From: Acinetobacter sichuanensis
Lineage (GTDB): Bacteria > Pseudomonadota > Gammaproteobacteria > Pseudomonadales > Moraxellaceae
Assembly: GCF_003024515.2 (NCBI RefSeq)
Contig: NZ_PYIX02000019.1
Location: 1 to 64,000, forward strand
Direction of reading: 5' to 3'
DNA: 64,000 nucleotides
How positions within the stretch are numbered: position 1 is the stretch's first letter; each line of letters begins with the position of its first letter. This document shows positions 26,358 through 34,577 of the stretch, piece after piece. The position numbers were made by a program, and so were the translations under genes. The notes beneath the pieces are model-generated. The model made no database searches and was not told where the DNA came from. It worked only from the letters and a program-made list of their open reading frames with translations.

Positions 26358-26408
26358 ATGAAAAAGCGTAATGATATTGCTTTAGATGAAAATAGAAGAC
26401 CTAGTTAG
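26358..26408 (+). other. Possible 16-codon leader ORF upstream of the helicase gene
   Basis: ATG 26358 opens a 16-residue frame (MKKRNDIALDENRRPS) that stops 12 bases before the helicase ATG. A weak GAG lies upstream. It may be a leader peptide or chance; I give it low weight. Confidence 0.2.
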
Positions 26409-26420
26409 GTATATGGATAA

Positions 26421-28325
26421 ATGGATTACCAAAGTTTAATTATTGACAATACAGTAAGTATTCAGGAATGTATTTCAGAAAATACAATAACAATACATGC
26501 TGGTGATTCATCTAAGCGTTTATCAGATTTAATCCATGACTTTCCTGATAATTGTTATATCAATAAACAAATAACAGGATGTGGTGGTACAACTTTAGTA
26601 TTGAGAAATAATGTAGATTATGTTGTTTTAGTACCTTATGTAAATTTATTAAAATCTAAAGTTGCTGATAATGAACATATTAATACAATAAATTTAATTA
26701 AACGTGGTGGGAAATGGGTTGATAATGATGATGAAATTACTGCTCAATTAACTGATCGCTCAAAACCAAGAAAAATAATATGTACTTTTGATTCACTACC
26801 TGCATTAATGAAAATTAAAGGATTTATTCCAAAAGAATTTAAGTTATTGGTTGATGAATCACATACATTAGTCAATTTAGGTTCATTTAAAGCTCCAAAA
26901 TGCGAATATATTTTACAAAATTACTCTAAATTTCAAGCTTTTGTATTTTTAACCGCGACGCCAACAAAAAGAGAATATTTTCCTGACATGATTAGTCACT
27001 TACCTTTGTGTACGATTGAATGGGAAAACGTTAGAGTTGTAAAATTTAATTTACAAAGATTAGAAAAAGGAATAAGTATTAACAATGCCCTCTTTAACTT
27101 ATGTTTAAGTTATTTATTGGGTCGTGAAGAAGGTAATGCACATATATTTTATAACTCCGTAAATGAAATCACAAAAGTTATGGAGTGGTTAAGTAAAATA
27201 GTGGGTACAGATGGAAAAGCTGTCTTTAATCGTGATGATATTCGTCTAATTTGCTCTAAATCTGCTAAAAATGAAAGTAAATTAGACACAAAATTAGGTG
27301 CATGGGGCTTAGTTGATGATGTTGTAGAAAAGCCTGTAGGAAAGTTGAATTTTTATACAAGTACAATGTTTGAAGGATCTGACATTTTTGATAGCAAAGG
27401 TAAAACATATATTATTATTAATGGTTTACGAGATTATACAAAAGTTGATTTTCACGTTTTAATTCCTCAAATTTGTGGGCGTATCCGTGATACACAATAT
27501 AGTGAATATGTAAATATTTTACTCAGTAATGTACCTGAAGTTGCAAGCTGTACAAAAGATGAATGGCAATCGACAGTATTAACTAAAATTAAAGGCTCAA
27601 ATGATTTATTAGAAGCATTGAACAGCCCAGTAAATAAAGATAAACCTGCTGTAGTAAAAGCTTTATTAGATAGTATTGGTAAAGATCCATACATATTTTT
27701 AAATGATGATACTAAACAATTTTATGTATCAGATGTTGCATTAAAGTCAGAGCTACAATCTTATGAAGCCATGGAAGCAACCTATGTTGTACGTGATGTT
27801 GAAGGTGTCGATCATAATGTTTCAGGATATTCAGCATCATTTCGTGAATTATTAAATGATGAGTCAAAGCAAGTTCAATTTACTAGCCCGATTTCAGGAA
27901 TGTCTAAATTACTCAGTGGCTATCAAAGCTTTAGTGAAACTATGCAAGAATATGTAGAAGCTAGAGAAAAACCAGATGAGCAAATTTATACATTAATAGA
28001 TGCAAGAAATATGATTTTTAATAAATACTATATTTCTTTGGGTGCAGAAAAAATAAAAGCCTTACGCTTTAGAAGTAAAGATATTTCTGAGCTTTATGAA
28101 GCTGAATTTGCAACTTCTGATAATAAACGTACGATTCAGGCAAGGTTAGCACTAAGAAATGGTGAGTTTATTTCAAATGTAGATGCTAAAGAAAAGCTCA
28201 GAACGATTTATGAAGCCTTGGAAATTAATAAAGCAGCAAAAGCAAAAGATTTATTTGATTGGTATGATTTAAAACCAACCAAAGTTAAAGGTGTGAATGG
28301 CTTAATTGTGACTAAAATTAAATAA
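26421..28325 (+). CDS. SF2 helicase-like ATPase, candidate plasmid replication initiator
   Basis: A 634-residue protein with superfamily 2 helicase features. The motif I region is NKQITGCGGTT (48-58), motif II is DESH (145-148) after LLV, motif III is LTATPTK (177-183), an Ib/V-like segment is STMFEGSDI (314-322), and motif VI is QICGRIRD (350-357). The P-loop is unusual: the GK[ST] lysine is replaced by Gly/Thr, and a lysine precedes the loop (NKQ). The C-terminal 240 residues are unrecognised. It lies between the putative origin and parA, as origin-binding/helicase genes do in some large Acinetobacter plasmids (general recollection). No other initiator (Rep_3, RepB, TrfA) is present. The initiator role is inferred from context. 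Confidence 0.65.
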   Translation: MDYQSLIIDNTVSIQECISENTITIHAGDSSKRLSDLIHDFPDNCYINKQITGCGGTTLVLRNNVDYVVLVPYVNLLKSKVADNEHINTINLIKRGGKWVDNDDEITAQLTDRSKPRKIICTFDSLPALMKIKGFIPKEFKLLVDESHTLVNLGSFKAPKCEYILQNYSKFQAFVFLTATPTKREYFPDMISHLPLCTIEWENVRVVKFNLQRLEKGISINNALFNLCLSYLLGREEGNAHIFYNSVNEITKVMEWLSKIVGTDGKAVFNRDDIRLICSKSAKNESKLDTKLGAWGLVDDVVEKPVGKLNFYTSTMFEGSDIFDSKGKTYIIINGLRDYTKVDFHVLIPQICGRIRDTQYSEYVNILLSNVPEVASCTKDEWQSTVLTKIKGSNDLLEALNSPVNKDKPAVVKALLDSIGKDPYIFLNDDTKQFYVSDVALKSELQSYEAMEATYVVRDVEGVDHNVSGYSASFRELLNDESKQVQFTSPISGMSKLLSGYQSFSETMQEYVEAREKPDEQIYTLIDARNMIFNKYYISLGAEKIKALRFRSKDISELYEAEFATSDNKRTIQARLALRNGEFISNVDAKEKLRTIYEALEINKAAKAKDLFDWYDLKPTKVKGVNGLIVTKIK

Positions 28326-28599
28326 GAAAGTAAATCGTTAGCTTAGAAAGCGTTTTTCAATAAATTTAAAAAGCTAACATTTTATTGTTATTGAAAAGTT
28401 CGGTTTGAATAAACTTGATACTTAGTTAGCTATTGAATCATTTTATATTCATGAAAAAATCTTTCATACAATTTATCGCGAAGGAGATTTCATTTATTAG
28501 TGAATTTAATTGGCAGAATGGTTTATTTCTTTTTTAGAGTAAGAAATAAACTCTGTTAAATAGCAAATTGAAATTCAGAAAATTTATGATAATAAAAGC

Positions 28600-28616
28600 T
28601 GTAGCAAGTTGCTACA
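28600..28616. repeat. parS-like 17-bp palindrome, copy 1
   Basis: TGTAGCAAGTTGCTACA: perfect 8-bp arms around a central G. Identical to the copy at 28747-28763. Confidence 0.75.
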
Positions 28617-28746
28617 AGTGTATTATGATTGATGAGCGTAAAATTCAGCTTAAAAATATTTAATCAATTTTATGCTTCATACCGAGATTTTATCATTTAA
28701 ATGTATAGCCATTTTACAGCATGGCACGACTTTAATATGAATTAAG

Positions 28747-28763
28747 TGTAGCAAGTTGCTACA
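28747..28763. repeat. parS-like 17-bp palindrome, copy 2 (parA promoter region)
   Basis: A second exact TGTAGCAAGTTGCTACA, 39 bases upstream of the parA start. The location suggests that ParB/ParA could repress the operon from it. Confidence 0.75.
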
Positions 28764-28801
28764 AACTTGACTATATTACAATAACTCAAATGAGGTTTAT
28801 T

Positions 28802-29587
28802 ATGATTGGTATATCAACTAAAGTCATTGCTGTGGCAAACCATAAAGGCGGTTGTGGAAAAACTACAACAGTAGTTCATCTTGCAGCCGAATTAGCAGAT
28901 TTAGGAAATAAGGTATTAGTGATTGACTTAGACCCGCAAGCCAATGCGAGTTTACACATAGGATTACGTCATCCTAGTGAAGTAGAAACAACGTCTGCTG
29001 AACTTTTGGTTGGAGACTTAAGCTTACTATCAGATGCTTTAGAAGAAGAAACAAACTTTAAAAATGTTTCACTTATTTATGGTTCACTTAACTTAGGTAA
29101 AACAGAAGATCAACTCAAAGATGATGCTGCAAGACCATCAGAGGAACTTTCTAGTAAGTTAGAACTACTTAAAGGTTTATATGACTATATTTTGATAGAT
29201 TGCCCACCAAGTTTAAAATTATTAACGAGTAATGCTTTAGCTGCATCTACACATGTCATTATACCAATTGAATCAGGATCTCAATATGGTTTATATGGTG
29301 TTACTGACCTAATTAATCATTTAAGTAAAATTCGCAGAATAAATCCTGAGTTAAAGTTGTTAGGTGCATTACTCATTAAACATGATGAACGCCAGAACGT
29401 CTGTAAATTGATTCGAGATGAAGCTTCTACTCAAGTGGGTGAATTGCTCAATACCACTATTCCAATGAGTACTAAAGTGAATCAAGCAGCTATTTTGCAG
29501 CAATCACTTCTTGTCTTGGATAAAAATACTAAAGTTAGAAAATCTTTTCAGCAACTTGCTAAAGAAATTGTAAGTCGTGTGAAATAA
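28802..29587 (+). CDS. parA: ParA partition ATPase
   Basis: A 261-residue ParA/Soj-type Walker ATPase. The deviant Walker A motif (NHKGGCGKTTT, Lys15 and Lys20) and the Walker A' region DLDPQANAS (about 43-51) are intact, as is DYILIDCPPS. There is no N-terminal HTH extension, so it is the short (type Ib/chromosome-like) form. ATG 28802 is chosen over 28790 because GAGG sits 6 bases upstream. It is followed 16 bp later by parB. With ParB and the palindromes it forms a complete DNA segregation system. Confidence 0.93.
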   Translation: MIGISTKVIAVANHKGGCGKTTTVVHLAAELADLGNKVLVIDLDPQANASLHIGLRHPSEVETTSAELLVGDLSLLSDALEEETNFKNVSLIYGSLNLGKTEDQLKDDAARPSEELSSKLELLKGLYDYILIDCPPSLKLLTSNALAASTHVIIPIESGSQYGLYGVTDLINHLSKIRRINPELKLLGALLIKHDERQNVCKLIRDEASTQVGELLNTTIPMSTKVNQAAILQQSLLVLDKNTKVRKSFQQLAKEIVSRVK

Positions 29588-29603
29588 GACTTTTGAGGAT
29601 ATT

Positions 29604-30515
29604 ATGGTCAGTACTAAAGAACTTTTAGCGCAACGTTTGCAACAAAATACACAAAAGCATCAACTTGCACAAAAAGAACATGTTAATGATGTCAAAGAGT
29701 TACGTCGCAATGTTCAAATTAATGATATACAACCCAGCCCAAATCAACCCCGTAAAGTCTTTAATCAGAATGATATTGAAGAATTAGCTGCATCAATTGA
29801 AGAGATCGGTTTATTACAGCCTATAGCAGTGCGCAGACTACACGATAAATATGAGCTGATTGCGGGTGAGCGTAGATTAAGAGCACATCAATTTTTAAAT
29901 AAAAATATCATTGAAGTTATTGTGATTGATGCTTCAGATGAAGATGTTGCCTTATTAACATTAGCTGAAAATTTAAAACGTGAAGATCTAACAGATTATG
30001 AAATTTATGTTGGACTAAATGGTTTAGATGAAAAGTTAAAAAAGAATAAGCAAAAGTTAGCTAAATCTTTAGGTATGAATCGTGAAGATATGTATAAATA
30101 TCTTTCGTTTGAAAAATTACCTAAAGAACTTATTGATGATTTAGAACAACAGCCAGCATTACTTGCGCGAACTGCTGCAACAGCAGTCAAAAAGTTTTTA
30201 TCAGATTATGTAGAGCATGATTTTGCTAAGGCTGCTTTATTGGAAGCATGGCAAAAACTACTGAATAAAGAAGTTGAACAAACGAAACTTGCGTTATTTG
30301 CAGAGAAAATTTTAAAGTCAAAGCAGACCAAGCAACCCATAAAAACCTCGATTGTACATAAAATTGAATATGATGGAAAAGTTGCAGGTAATATTAAATT
30401 TGATCACAGTACTTTAAAAGTATCTCTAAAAATGAATGAGCTTGATGAAAAAAGTTTGTCAGATTTAGAGCAATTTTTAAAAAACTTGCTGATAAAGAAT
30501 AAAAAATCAGTGTAG
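29604..30515 (+). CDS. parB: ParB centromere-binding CTPase
   Basis: A 303-residue ParB. The N-terminal ParB/Srx CTPase domain (about 36-125) includes IQPSPNQPRKVF (C-motif region), the GERRLRA box at 88-94 and LAENLKREDLTDYE (about 111-124). The central HTH domain (KLAKSLGMNREDMYKYLSF, about 150-168) should bind the palindromes. A dimerisation domain ends the protein. GAGGATATT precedes the ATG. A third palindrome overlaps its stop codon. Confidence 0.93.
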   Translation: MVSTKELLAQRLQQNTQKHQLAQKEHVNDVKELRRNVQINDIQPSPNQPRKVFNQNDIEELAASIEEIGLLQPIAVRRLHDKYELIAGERRLRAHQFLNKNIIEVIVIDASDEDVALLTLAENLKREDLTDYEIYVGLNGLDEKLKKNKQKLAKSLGMNREDMYKYLSFEKLPKELIDDLEQQPALLARTAATAVKKFLSDYVEHDFAKAALLEAWQKLLNKEVEQTKLALFAEKILKSKQTKQPIKTSIVHKIEYDGKVAGNIKFDHSTLKVSLKMNELDEKSLSDLEQFLKNLLIKNKKSV

Positions 30516-30527
30516 CAATTTGCTACA
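30511..30527. repeat. parS-like 17-bp palindrome, copy 3
   Basis: TGTAGCAATTTGCTACA has the same 8-bp arms as copies 1 and 2 with a central T. It overlaps the parB stop codon, so the three sites bracket parAB. Confidence 0.75.
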
Positions 30528-30574
30528 CTTTTTAAAATGAACAAACAAAAAATTAAATGTAAGCGTAGTGTTAT

Positions 30575-31468
30575 TTATAAAGTACTAAAAATATTTTTTA
30601 AAATTGAACAAAACCATTTACGAGCTTCTACATCATCTCTATGGTTATACCAGTTTACACTGACATTAAAAGGTCGAACTTCAAAAGGAAGCTGAAAAAT
30701 ATTTACATCAGTATTGCTTTGATATACGGCAGCAGCGCGTGAAGGTAAGGTAACTAAAAGATCAGAGTTCTTAACAATATTTTCTAATACACTAAAATGT
30801 GGAACTTCTAACATAATTTTTCTACTATAACCTAGCTCTTTAATTCTTTGATCAATTTCAATATGACCCGTAGATGATTTAATTGAAATATGCCTTTCAT
30901 AAAGGTATTGGGTTAAGTTAAGCGCTGTTTGAATACGAGGATGGTTTTTATTGGCAATACAAACATAATGCTCTTCAAATAAATTACGAGACTCAATTTG
31001 CGGCATAATGGTGTAGCTGCTATTAAATACAGCAACATCTATAAAACCTTCTATTAGCCATTCTTCGACTTTATCTGAATGGATTTCTTCAATTTCTAAT
31101 TTTATGTTTGGTGCATGTTGAACAAGATATTGCATTAAAGATGGTAATAAACAGATTTCACCTAGATCAGAAACACCTAAACGGAAAGTTTTATTTGATG
31201 TGAATGGGTCAAAGTTTTTTGCTGAATCAATTGCAAGATCGATTTTGACAATTGACTCATAAAAAGTAGGATAAAGATTTTCAGCCAGCTTCGTGGGTTT
31301 AACACCAAATTTATCACGTATAAAAAGAGGATCATTTAAAGTTTTACGTAAACGATTTAAATTATAGGTCACAGAAGGTTGGCTGAGGTTTAAACGTTCG
31401 GCTGCATGGCTAATATTTTTAGTTTGATAAATAATGATAAAGACTTTAATTAAACTCAGATCAATCAA
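30575..31468 (-). CDS. LysR-family regulator, probably of the salicylate genes
   Basis: A 297-residue LysR regulator. The N-terminal HTH (LSLIKVFIIIYQTKNISHAA, then LSQPSVTYNLNRLR) is followed by a PBP2-type effector domain (about 90-295). The frame extends to a TTG at 31534, but a terminator for the upstream permease lies inside that stretch. AGGGA sits 7 bases before the TTG at 31468, which also gives the normal family start (IDLSLIKVF). It is downstream of a salicylate-hydroxylase-like gene and a permease on the same strand. It resembles the SalR/NahR role, although here the gene is not divergent from its target. Confidence 0.82.
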   Translation of the reverse strand: MIDLSLIKVFIIIYQTKNISHAAERLNLSQPSVTYNLNRLRKTLNDPLFIRDKFGVKPTKLAENLYPTFYESIVKIDLAIDSAKNFDPFTSNKTFRLGVSDLGEICLLPSLMQYLVQHAPNIKLEIEEIHSDKVEEWLIEGFIDVAVFNSSYTIMPQIESRNLFEEHYVCIANKNHPRIQTALNLTQYLYERHISIKSSTGHIEIDQRIKELGYSRKIMLEVPHFSVLENIVKNSDLLVTLPSRAAAVYQSNTDVNIFQLPFEVRPFNVSVNWYNHRDDVEARKWFCSILKNIFSTL

Positions 31469-31495
31469 TTTTGTATCCCTATAAACTTTGACATT

Positions 31496-31519
31496 AAAAA
31501 AGAGGGCTATTGCCCTCTT
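31496..31519 (-). terminator. Rho-independent terminator after the AAHS permease
   Basis: On the minus strand AAGAGGGC (31519-31512) pairs with GCCCTCTT (31507-31500) around a 4-base loop, followed by a T-run. It separates the permease transcript from the LysR gene. Confidence 0.85.
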
Positions 31520-31530
31520 GTCACATACTG

Positions 31531-32892
31531 TCAATAAGCAATTTTACTATCAATGCATGTTTCCTTTGCAATTCGTTTATTACGCAGATAAATTGCAGTA
31601 ACACTAAATACCGCAATCATACATGGGATTGCCAAAGCAATAAAATTATATTGTACGGGAAGGTTTAGACTCAGTAGCCAACCACATAAAATTGGACCTA
31701 AAATCGCGCCTAAACGTCCTACGCCTAATGCCATTCCTAAACCAGTAGCACGAATATTAGGAGCATAATATTGCGACATATAAGCAAGTAATAAAATTTG
31801 TCCGCCAATCGATGCTGCTCCTGCAATGGCAACACAGAGATATAAAAGCATTGTAGGCAAACTATAACTTAATAAAAATAAAGAAATGGCTCCACTTACA
31901 AATAAGATCAGCAATACTTTGGGTAGACTGAATTTATCAGCAAAAAAACCACCAAAGATAGCACCTAACATACCACCAATATTGAGTGCAAATAAAAAGA
32001 CGAGACTTGTTGATAAATCATAGCCAGCTTCAATCATTAATTTAGGCAACCAATTTCCTAAAGCGTAAACTAAAACAAGAGCCATAAACACACTTGCCCA
32101 AAACAATAGTGTTGTGATTCCTCGACTTTCAGAAAACAGGTCTTTTAATGGTGACTGTGATGATTGTTGATTTTCTTGATGTAAATGTACTCTTGTATCA
32201 AGATTAGTTTGAATATTAGGATCAATTTGCTTTAAAATTTTTAATGCTTGCTCATTTTTTTGTTGACGTACTAAATAGTCAATTGACTCAGGTAGAAGTT
32301 TCCAAATGATAGGCAAAAGAATCAAAGGTAATCCACCTAAAAGGAACATGATTTTCCAACCATAGACAGGAACAAGCCACATTCCTAATAAAGCAGAGCA
32401 CATTCCTCCTACTGCATAACCACTGAACATAAGTGAAACTAGTGTAGATCTGAGTCTTTTTGGCGCATATTCAGTCATCAGCGTAATTACGTTTGGCATA
32501 ACACCACCTAAACCTAATCCTGCGAGAAAACGATAAAATCCAAATTCATTTGGTGATGAAGAAAAGCCACATAACACCGTACAACCACTAAAAATAATAA
32601 TACATACTGCAATTAATTTTTTACGACTGAAGCCATACTTCTCTAATTTATCGCTTAAACTTCCAAAAATAATGGCACCAAACATCATGCCAAAAAGTGC
32701 TAAACTTCCTAAAAATCCAGCAGTCATGGGGTCAATTTGCCACTCGTGCATAAGCTTAGGTAGAGCAACACCATAAATGACCAAGTCATAACCATCAAAG
32801 ATAATAATAAGCGCGCTGAGTAAAATTACACGCCAATGAATACCTTTAAGTTTAGCATGATCAATAATTTCGTTTGCATTTAATGTATTCAT
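31531..32892 (-). CDS. AAHS-family aromatic acid:H+ symporter (MFS), likely salicylate uptake
   Basis: A 453-residue major facilitator protein with 12 membrane segments. The first membrane segment carries the AAHS signature DGYD (IIFDGYDLVIYG, about 31-42), typical of PcaK/BenK aromatic-acid symporters. The loop 2-3 motif is GSLSDKLEKYGFSRKK. It lies 59 bp downstream of the salicylate-hydroxylase-like gene, same strand, and ends in a strong terminator. Salicylate or a related hydroxybenzoate is the likely substrate (from context). Confidence 0.85.
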   Translation of the reverse strand: MNTLNANEIIDHAKLKGIHWRVILLSALIIIFDGYDLVIYGVALPKLMHEWQIDPMTAGFLGSLALFGMMFGAIIFGSLSDKLEKYGFSRKKLIAVCIIIFSGCTVLCGFSSSPNEFGFYRFLAGLGLGGVMPNVITLMTEYAPKRLRSTLVSLMFSGYAVGGMCSALLGMWLVPVYGWKIMFLLGGLPLILLPIIWKLLPESIDYLVRQQKNEQALKILKQIDPNIQTNLDTRVHLHQENQQSSQSPLKDLFSESRGITTLLFWASVFMALVLVYALGNWLPKLMIEAGYDLSTSLVFLFALNIGGMLGAIFGGFFADKFSLPKVLLILFVSGAISLFLLSYSLPTMLLYLCVAIAGAASIGGQILLLAYMSQYYAPNIRATGLGMALGVGRLGAILGPILCGWLLSLNLPVQYNFIALAIPCMIAVFSVTAIYLRNKRIAKETCIDSKIAY

Positions 32893-32951
32893 AAAGACAT
32901 CCCTAGTCGATGAAACATAAAATTAAAAATAAAAAAGCTGAAAGATTAATC

Positions 32952-34238
32952 TCAGCAGCTTTCCAGTTCAGTTTTAAGGACAGCATTTAATTGTGTTTTA
33001 GCATTTAAAACATCCTGTTCTAAATCATGTTGCCATAACCAATCAAAGCGATGTATTAAGTGTTCACCTACTGCGGTAAAATTAGCAAATTGTGGTGCAT
33101 ATAATTCATAAATTTCTCCAGATTCACGAGAAGTATTTTGAGTTTTTATTGCTCTTTCCTTTCTTATTTCTTCATAAATGCTAGAAATGTCAGAAAGATG
33201 TTCAATACTGACTCCTGATACACTAAATAATTGCGCTAAAATCAAAGCATCCTCTAAACCTTGTCCTGCACCTGCGCCTTGATGAGGAAGCATGGCATGG
33301 GCAGCATCACCAATCAAAATGACATTTTTATAAATATTTTGATAAGTTTCTAAAGGCTCTATTTCATGTAATGCCCAAATCGTTGGATGATCAATTAAAT
33401 TGAGTAATGCTTGGGTTCCTTGCCCCCAATCATGAAAATCTTTGAGCATGCTTGACTGATCTGTTGGCATAGTCCATGGCGTATGATCAGGGAGTGTAGT
33501 CTGATTGCGGTCGGACTTAAAGGCTACAATATTAATTTCTTCGCCTTGACGAATCGGGAAAGTCAAAATGTGTTTATCATGACCTAATAGCATTTGTGGT
33601 ACATCAGCTAATTCTGGATCATGACCTAAACGAGAAATTTCCTGTTTATAGTCAGCATATTTAACAATACCACGATATGCCCACGTTCCTGAAAATCTAG
33701 GTTTAACTTGTTCTAAACCCTGTGACTCAAGTACATGTTGGCGTACTACAGAATGAATACCATCACTACCAATAACATAGTCACATTCAAATATGTCACC
33801 CTCTTCAAAAAAGATTTTTGCACTTTCTTCAGTTGCTACAACCTGTTTTACACGTTTATTAAAATGTACATGTTTTTGATCAACTAAAGGAATGAGTGCA
33901 TCTAAAAAATCAGCACGATGTACAGAAGACTGTCCGATCTCTGGTGCTAGTGAGGCAGAAAGATATTCATCTGTATAGCCATTACGCCATTGAAACCAAA
34001 TATCTTGATAAGGTGCTTTGACTTGATCTGCGATACTTTCATATTCTTGACCTAAGCCAAGTAAATGAATCGCTTTAACGGCATTTGCTCCAAATGAAAT
34101 ACCTGCACCAATTTCTGAGAATTGTGGTGCAGACTCAAACAAATATACATCTAAATTTTTGTTTTTAACTAAATTTGTTACAAGTGCTAAGCCTGCGATG
34201 CCTCCACCAATAATAGCAATTTTGATTTTTCGATCCAT
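32952..34238 (-). CDS. salA: Salicylate hydroxylase-like FAD monooxygenase
   Basis: A 428-residue class A flavoprotein. The FAD fold is at the N-terminus (IAIIGGGIAGLALVTNL, 7-23), ARG-like EIGAGISFGANAVKA is near 42-56, the DG motif is GSDGIHSVVR (about 158-167), and the GD motif is LIGDAAHAMLPHQGAGAGQG (about 305-324). Length and motif spacing match NahG/SalA salicylate 1-monooxygenases, which decarboxylate and hydroxylate salicylate to catechol. 3-Hydroxybenzoate 6-hydroxylase is a close relative and cannot be excluded. The permease and LysR regulator follow on the same strand. No catechol cleavage genes are in this stretch, so the product probably enters a beta-ketoadipate pathway encoded elsewhere. 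Confidence 0.8.
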   Translation of the reverse strand: MDRKIKIAIIGGGIAGLALVTNLVKNKNLDVYLFESAPQFSEIGAGISFGANAVKAIHLLGLGQEYESIADQVKAPYQDIWFQWRNGYTDEYLSASLAPEIGQSSVHRADFLDALIPLVDQKHVHFNKRVKQVVATEESAKIFFEEGDIFECDYVIGSDGIHSVVRQHVLESQGLEQVKPRFSGTWAYRGIVKYADYKQEISRLGHDPELADVPQMLLGHDKHILTFPIRQGEEINIVAFKSDRNQTTLPDHTPWTMPTDQSSMLKDFHDWGQGTQALLNLIDHPTIWALHEIEPLETYQNIYKNVILIGDAAHAMLPHQGAGAGQGLEDALILAQLFSVSGVSIEHLSDISSIYEEIRKERAIKTQNTSRESGEIYELYAPQFANFTAVGEHLIHRFDWLWQHDLEQDVLNAKTQLNAVLKTELESC

Positions 34239-34420
34239 GATTTAATTCCGAGTGAATAACTATGAAATCTATCATTAATGATTTTTTTTGATAAATCCAA
34301 TTTATATTTTTTTGAATAAACTATTTAAAAAGTTGATAGATTATTAAATTAATAAATGCATGAAACAATAAATAGCTGAGTTCAAATTTTAGACTTAATG
34401 ATTATAATTGAAATCATATT

Positions 34421-34453
34421 TTTCAAATTTGAAACGATTTTGCAAATGTGAAA
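34421..34453. promoter_or_regulatory. Paired activator sites (UAS) upstream of the lva promoter
   Basis: TTTCAAATTTGAAA (34421-34434) is a perfect TTTCA-N4-TGAAA palindrome. TTGCAAATGTGAAA (34440-34453) matches it with one changed base, 19 bases downstream. The same motif occurs twice before the second sigma-54 promoter, so these are likely binding sites of the LvaR-like activator. Confidence 0.7.
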
Positions 34454-34498
34454 ACATTGTAAAAGTATAAATAATTGAAAAATAAAATAAATTTTATA

Positions 34499-34514
34499 TG
34501 GCACGCTCTTTGCA
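34499..34514 (+). promoter_or_regulatory. Sigma-54 (-24/-12) promoter of the lva operon
   Basis: TGGCACGCTCTTTGCA is an essentially perfect RpoN promoter: GG and GC are separated by exactly 10 bases and TGGCACG/TTGCA are consensus. It lies 64 bases upstream of the lvaA ATG and about 50 bases downstream of the paired activator sites. Confidence 0.88.
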
Positions 34515-34577
34515 ATTACAAAATGAAATATGGGAATCATACCCTGTGGAAAATGCAACACAAAAAGGAAATATGTT

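Larger units (their letters stand above)
25686..26420. other. Putative replication origin region (DnaA boxes, GTCTAAT repeats, AT-rich tracts)
   Basis: 735 bases without a substantial gene. A perfect DnaA box TTATCCACA lies at 26049-26057 and a one-mismatch box in the opposite orientation (TGTTGATAA) at 25846-25854. The heptamer GTCTAAT occurs in both orientations at 25907-25913 (-), 25977-25983 (+), 26186-26192 (+) and 26237-26243 (-), mostly flanked by runs of T. A 9-bp inverted repeat AATGTCAAA/TTTGACATT sits at 26301-26326, just upstream of the helicase gene. DnaA box, inverted iteron-like repeats and extreme AT richness next to a helicase and ParAB suggest an origin and initiator binding region (inferred). 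Confidence 0.6.
28326..28801. other. Intergenic region upstream of parA with centromere-like sites and hairpins
   Basis: 476 bases with no supported ORF. It contains two parS-like palindromes (listed separately). Overlapping inverted repeats follow the helicase gene: GTTAGCTT/AAGCTAAC (28337-28344, 28371-28378) and TTTTCAATAA/TTATTGAAAA (about 28354-28397), which may end the helicase transcript. The parA promoter should lie beside the second palindrome at 28747-28763. Confidence 0.5.
34239..34577. promoter_or_regulatory. Divergent control region between salA and the lva operon
   Basis: 339 bases, very AT-rich. The right half holds the lva sigma-54 promoter and activator sites (listed separately). 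The left half should hold the salA promoter; no unambiguous LysR T-N11-A box can be singled out in such AT-rich DNA. Confidence 0.5.

Noticed and set aside
27244..27287. GTCTAAT copies inside the helicase gene as part of the origin proper
   Set aside because: They are coding sequence and 1 kb away from the AT-rich region; kept only as supporting observation.
28326..28599. Possible antisense RNA or small gene between helicase and parA
   Set aside because: Several inverted repeats are present, but no promoter-terminator pair or credible ORF can be supported.
31469..31534. Longer LysR protein starting at TTG 31534
   Set aside because: The added segment contains the terminator hairpin of the upstream permease, and a well-placed AGGGA supports TTG 31468.
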